From assembly GCF_009766085.1 (NCBI RefSeq), contig NZ_LMUF01000064.1:94108-158107 (forward strand): a DNA stretch of 64,000 nucleotides, in the 5' to 3' direction. The position numbers and the translations under genes are program-made. This stretch comes from Burkholderia sp. S171 (lineage in GTDB: Bacteria > Pseudomonadota > Gammaproteobacteria > Burkholderiales > Burkholderiaceae). Shown in pieces: positions 62,375 through 64,000 of this stretch. How positions within the stretch are numbered: the stretch's first letter is position 1; every line of letters starts with the position of its first letter. Under the pieces are notes generated by a model. The model was given only the letters and a program-made list of their open reading frames with translations. It did no database searches and had not been told where the DNA came from.

Positions 62375-63712
62375 TTACGTCTTACCGGGAATACCTCGTC
62401 CCCGCAACGAACAGCCGGTGGTCTCGGTCACGAAGATCAACGCGAGCGCACCGATCACGCATGAGCCCATCATGTAGTACGCCGGAATAAGGTGGTTACC
62501 TGTACGTCCAATGAGCCATTCGTTCACCATGGGTGCGGTGCCGCCGAAGAGTGAGGTCGACACGTTATAGGCGATCGCCATGCCTGCATAGCGGACCTGA
62601 GTGGGGAACATTGCCGGAAACATCGCCGAGATGCTGGCTAACTGAGGGACATACAGCAAGCCTAATACCGCGAAACCGATCAGCGCGCCAACCGTGCCGT
62701 GCGTCATGAGCAGGAACATGGGTACGGCGGCGACGAAGAGCCCGATCAAGGAAAACCACCACACGGTCTTGCGGCCGACCCGGTCGGAGAACGTGCCCGC
62801 GAAGGGCAGGAATACCATCATCGCCAGCATGCCGATCAGCGGCACCAGCAACGACATGTTGTCACTCATCCCCAACTGCTTTTGCATGAAGGTCGGCATA
62901 TAGGCTAGCAGCACGTAATTAACCACGTTGAGTGCCACGACCAGGCCGCCTAGCAATAGAAGGGGCTTCCAGAACTCGGTCAGCAGTTCTTTCAGCGATA
63001 CCCGCGCATGCAGCCGTTTTTCGGCAGATTGTTCCAACTCGAGAAAGACGGGTGTGTCCTCCATTCTGGCACGCAGATAGAATCCGATCAGGCCGAGCGG
63101 CGCGGCTATCAGGAACGGCAGGCGCCATCCCCAGGCATGCATGGCTTCGTTACCTAGCAAGACTGAACAACCGAGCATTAATAGCGCGCCAAGCGAGAAG
63201 CCGGCCAACGTAGCGAATTCGAGGAAGCTGCCGCAAAAGCCGCGCTTCTTGTCCGGCGCATATTCGGCCATGAAAGTGGCCGCTCCGCCGTACTCACCGC
63301 CCGTCGAGAAACCCTGTACCAGGCGCAATACGATTAACAACGCGGGCGCCCATAAGCCGATGCTGGCGTAGGTGGGCAGTAGCCCAACAAGAAGCGTGGC
63401 GATCGACATCATGATGATCGTCAGGGCAAGCACGTATTTTCGTCCGAGGCGGTCGCCCAGCGGTCCCCAGAAGAGGCCACCGAGTGGGCGCACGAGAAAC
63501 GATATGGCGAAGGTCGCCAGCGCGAACAAGGTGGCTTCGGCGGTGCTGCCGGGAAACAGGGCGGCCGAGATATAGGTCAGGCCGTAGGCGTAGATGCCGT
63601 AGTCGAACCATTCGGTGGCATTGCCTAGTGCAGATGCAGCAATTGCCCGCCGCAGAAGATTGGATGGGATGTGTCGAGCTGTATGTTTTGCCGTTGGCTG
63701 CGCGTGGCTCAT
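62375..63712 (-). CDS. MFS transporter, metabolite:H+ symporter (ProP-like)
   Basis: A 445-residue 12-helix MHS-family symporter. Family marks are ASALGNATEWFDYGIYAYG in TM1, GPLGDRLGRKYVLALTIIMMS after TM2, and LVQGFSTGGEYGGAA in TM4. The C-terminus SLRGRGIPG is like ProP of Burkholderia, but it lacks the long coiled-coil tail of E. coli ProP. It imports proline, betaine or a related solute. The ald gene follows on the same strand about 165 bases downstream. Confidence 0.88.
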   Translation of the reverse strand: MSHAQPTAKHTARHIPSNLLRRAIAASALGNATEWFDYGIYAYGLTYISAALFPGSTAEATLFALATFAISFLVRPLGGLFWGPLGDRLGRKYVLALTIIMMSIATLLVGLLPTYASIGLWAPALLIVLRLVQGFSTGGEYGGAATFMAEYAPDKKRGFCGSFLEFATLAGFSLGALLMLGCSVLLGNEAMHAWGWRLPFLIAAPLGLIGFYLRARMEDTPVFLELEQSAEKRLHARVSLKELLTEFWKPLLLLGGLVVALNVVNYVLLAYMPTFMQKQLGMSDNMSLLVPLIGMLAMMVFLPFAGTFSDRVGRKTVWWFSLIGLFVAAVPMFLLMTHGTVGALIGFAVLGLLYVPQLASISAMFPAMFPTQVRYAGMAIAYNVSTSLFGGTAPMVNEWLIGRTGNHLIPAYYMMGSCVIGALALIFVTETTGCSLRGRGIPGKT

Positions 63713-64000
63713 TGTCTTCCTCCGGAATCATGGGCAGCGGCAACACGGGCGCCACTGCTGATTCAAGATACCGCCAGTGTGATCGCAAACCGATGTCCTA
63801 GGACGATGAATGTGCCGGGGTTTTCCATGAGACGGGCGCGGGTGCTTGCAGATTAAGCCCGCATTCGAGGTGAGGCTTGCGAGGCTGCGTTTTTTTTGTG
63901 GATTTTGGGGCCACGAATTGTCCGGCTTACCGGCTAAACGCTTGTCAAGATAACGTATTGCGCTAGGACATTCATGGTTCATCAACGCTGACTTCCCGCT

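Noticed and set aside
1-64000. Mobile elements, CRISPR arrays, tRNA or rRNA genes
   Set aside because: I found no transposase, integrase, spaced repeat array, cloverleaf-like sequence or rRNA segment on reading the window.

Overview
The window looks like a chromosomal segment (probably a secondary replicon) of a Burkholderiaceae bacterium of the Paraburkholderia/Caballeronia type. It is GC-rich and Gram-negative, with trimeric porins of the Burkholderia kind, an anthranilate dioxygenase cluster in the order known from Burkholderia cepacia DBO1, many FAD oxidoreductases, and LysR, IclR, AraC and TetR regulators. I see no rRNA, tRNA, CRISPR array, integrase or insertion sequence. Genus and replicon assignment are inference.

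Layout. 0.6-2.7 kb: two outer-membrane barrel genes (D15-type barrel, MipA/OmpV). 2.7-8.4 kb: a phosphatase, a CPA1 Na+/H+ antiporter, a PhzF-like protein with an altered catalytic residue, small proteins, and a TetR/SDR divergent pair. 8.5-13.0 kb: anthranilate 1,2-dioxygenase (large subunit, small subunit, ferredoxin, reductase) with a divergent AraC regulator; it should convert anthranilate to catechol. 13.2-15.2 kb: a DadA-like oxidase and a phosphatase. 15.3-21.4 kb: a five-gene minus-strand operon (two FAD amine/amino-acid oxidases, a periplasmic binding protein, one ABC permease, an SDR) with a divergent LysR gene; no ATPase gene is present. 21.4-25.1 kb: a glutathione transferase, a small exported protein, a MATE exporter and a DUF3597 protein. 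25.2-29.6 kb: a translationally coupled ATPase/FtsX-permease/AttH-CrtC lipocalin-like operon. 29.8-33.7 kb: a methyltransferase, an orphan EnvZ-like kinase and, divergent from it, a porin.

33.7-39.0 kb is the most unusual part. Full-length bamA and lptD lie 3 bases apart behind a gene for an unrecognised 152-residue protein, away from the usual neighbours of either gene. This looks like a second outer-membrane assembly set. A 1.2-kb stretch without a convincing gene follows, then a second porin (40.2-41.4 kb). 41.5-45.5 kb is an IclR-controlled catabolic cluster: a cupin dioxygenase of the 2,4'-dihydroxyacetophenone dioxygenase family, an MFS importer, an SDR and a NIPSNAP protein, with a 17-bp direct repeat upstream.

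45.9-52.6 kb: two DHA2-type MFS exporters, one divergent from a SufR-like cysteine-rich regulator, plus a TIGR02594 hydrolase-like protein, a VOC protein, a probably frameshifted MAPEG gene and a secreted alpha/beta hydrolase. 53.0-58.9 kb: a large FecR/tryptophan-rich/proline-rich exported protein, a DUF4337 protein, an exported phosphatase, and a coupled glycosyltransferase/polysaccharide deacetylase pair. 59.4-63.7 kb: a secreted hydrolase, a GNAT acetyltransferase, alanine dehydrogenase and a ProP-like symporter.
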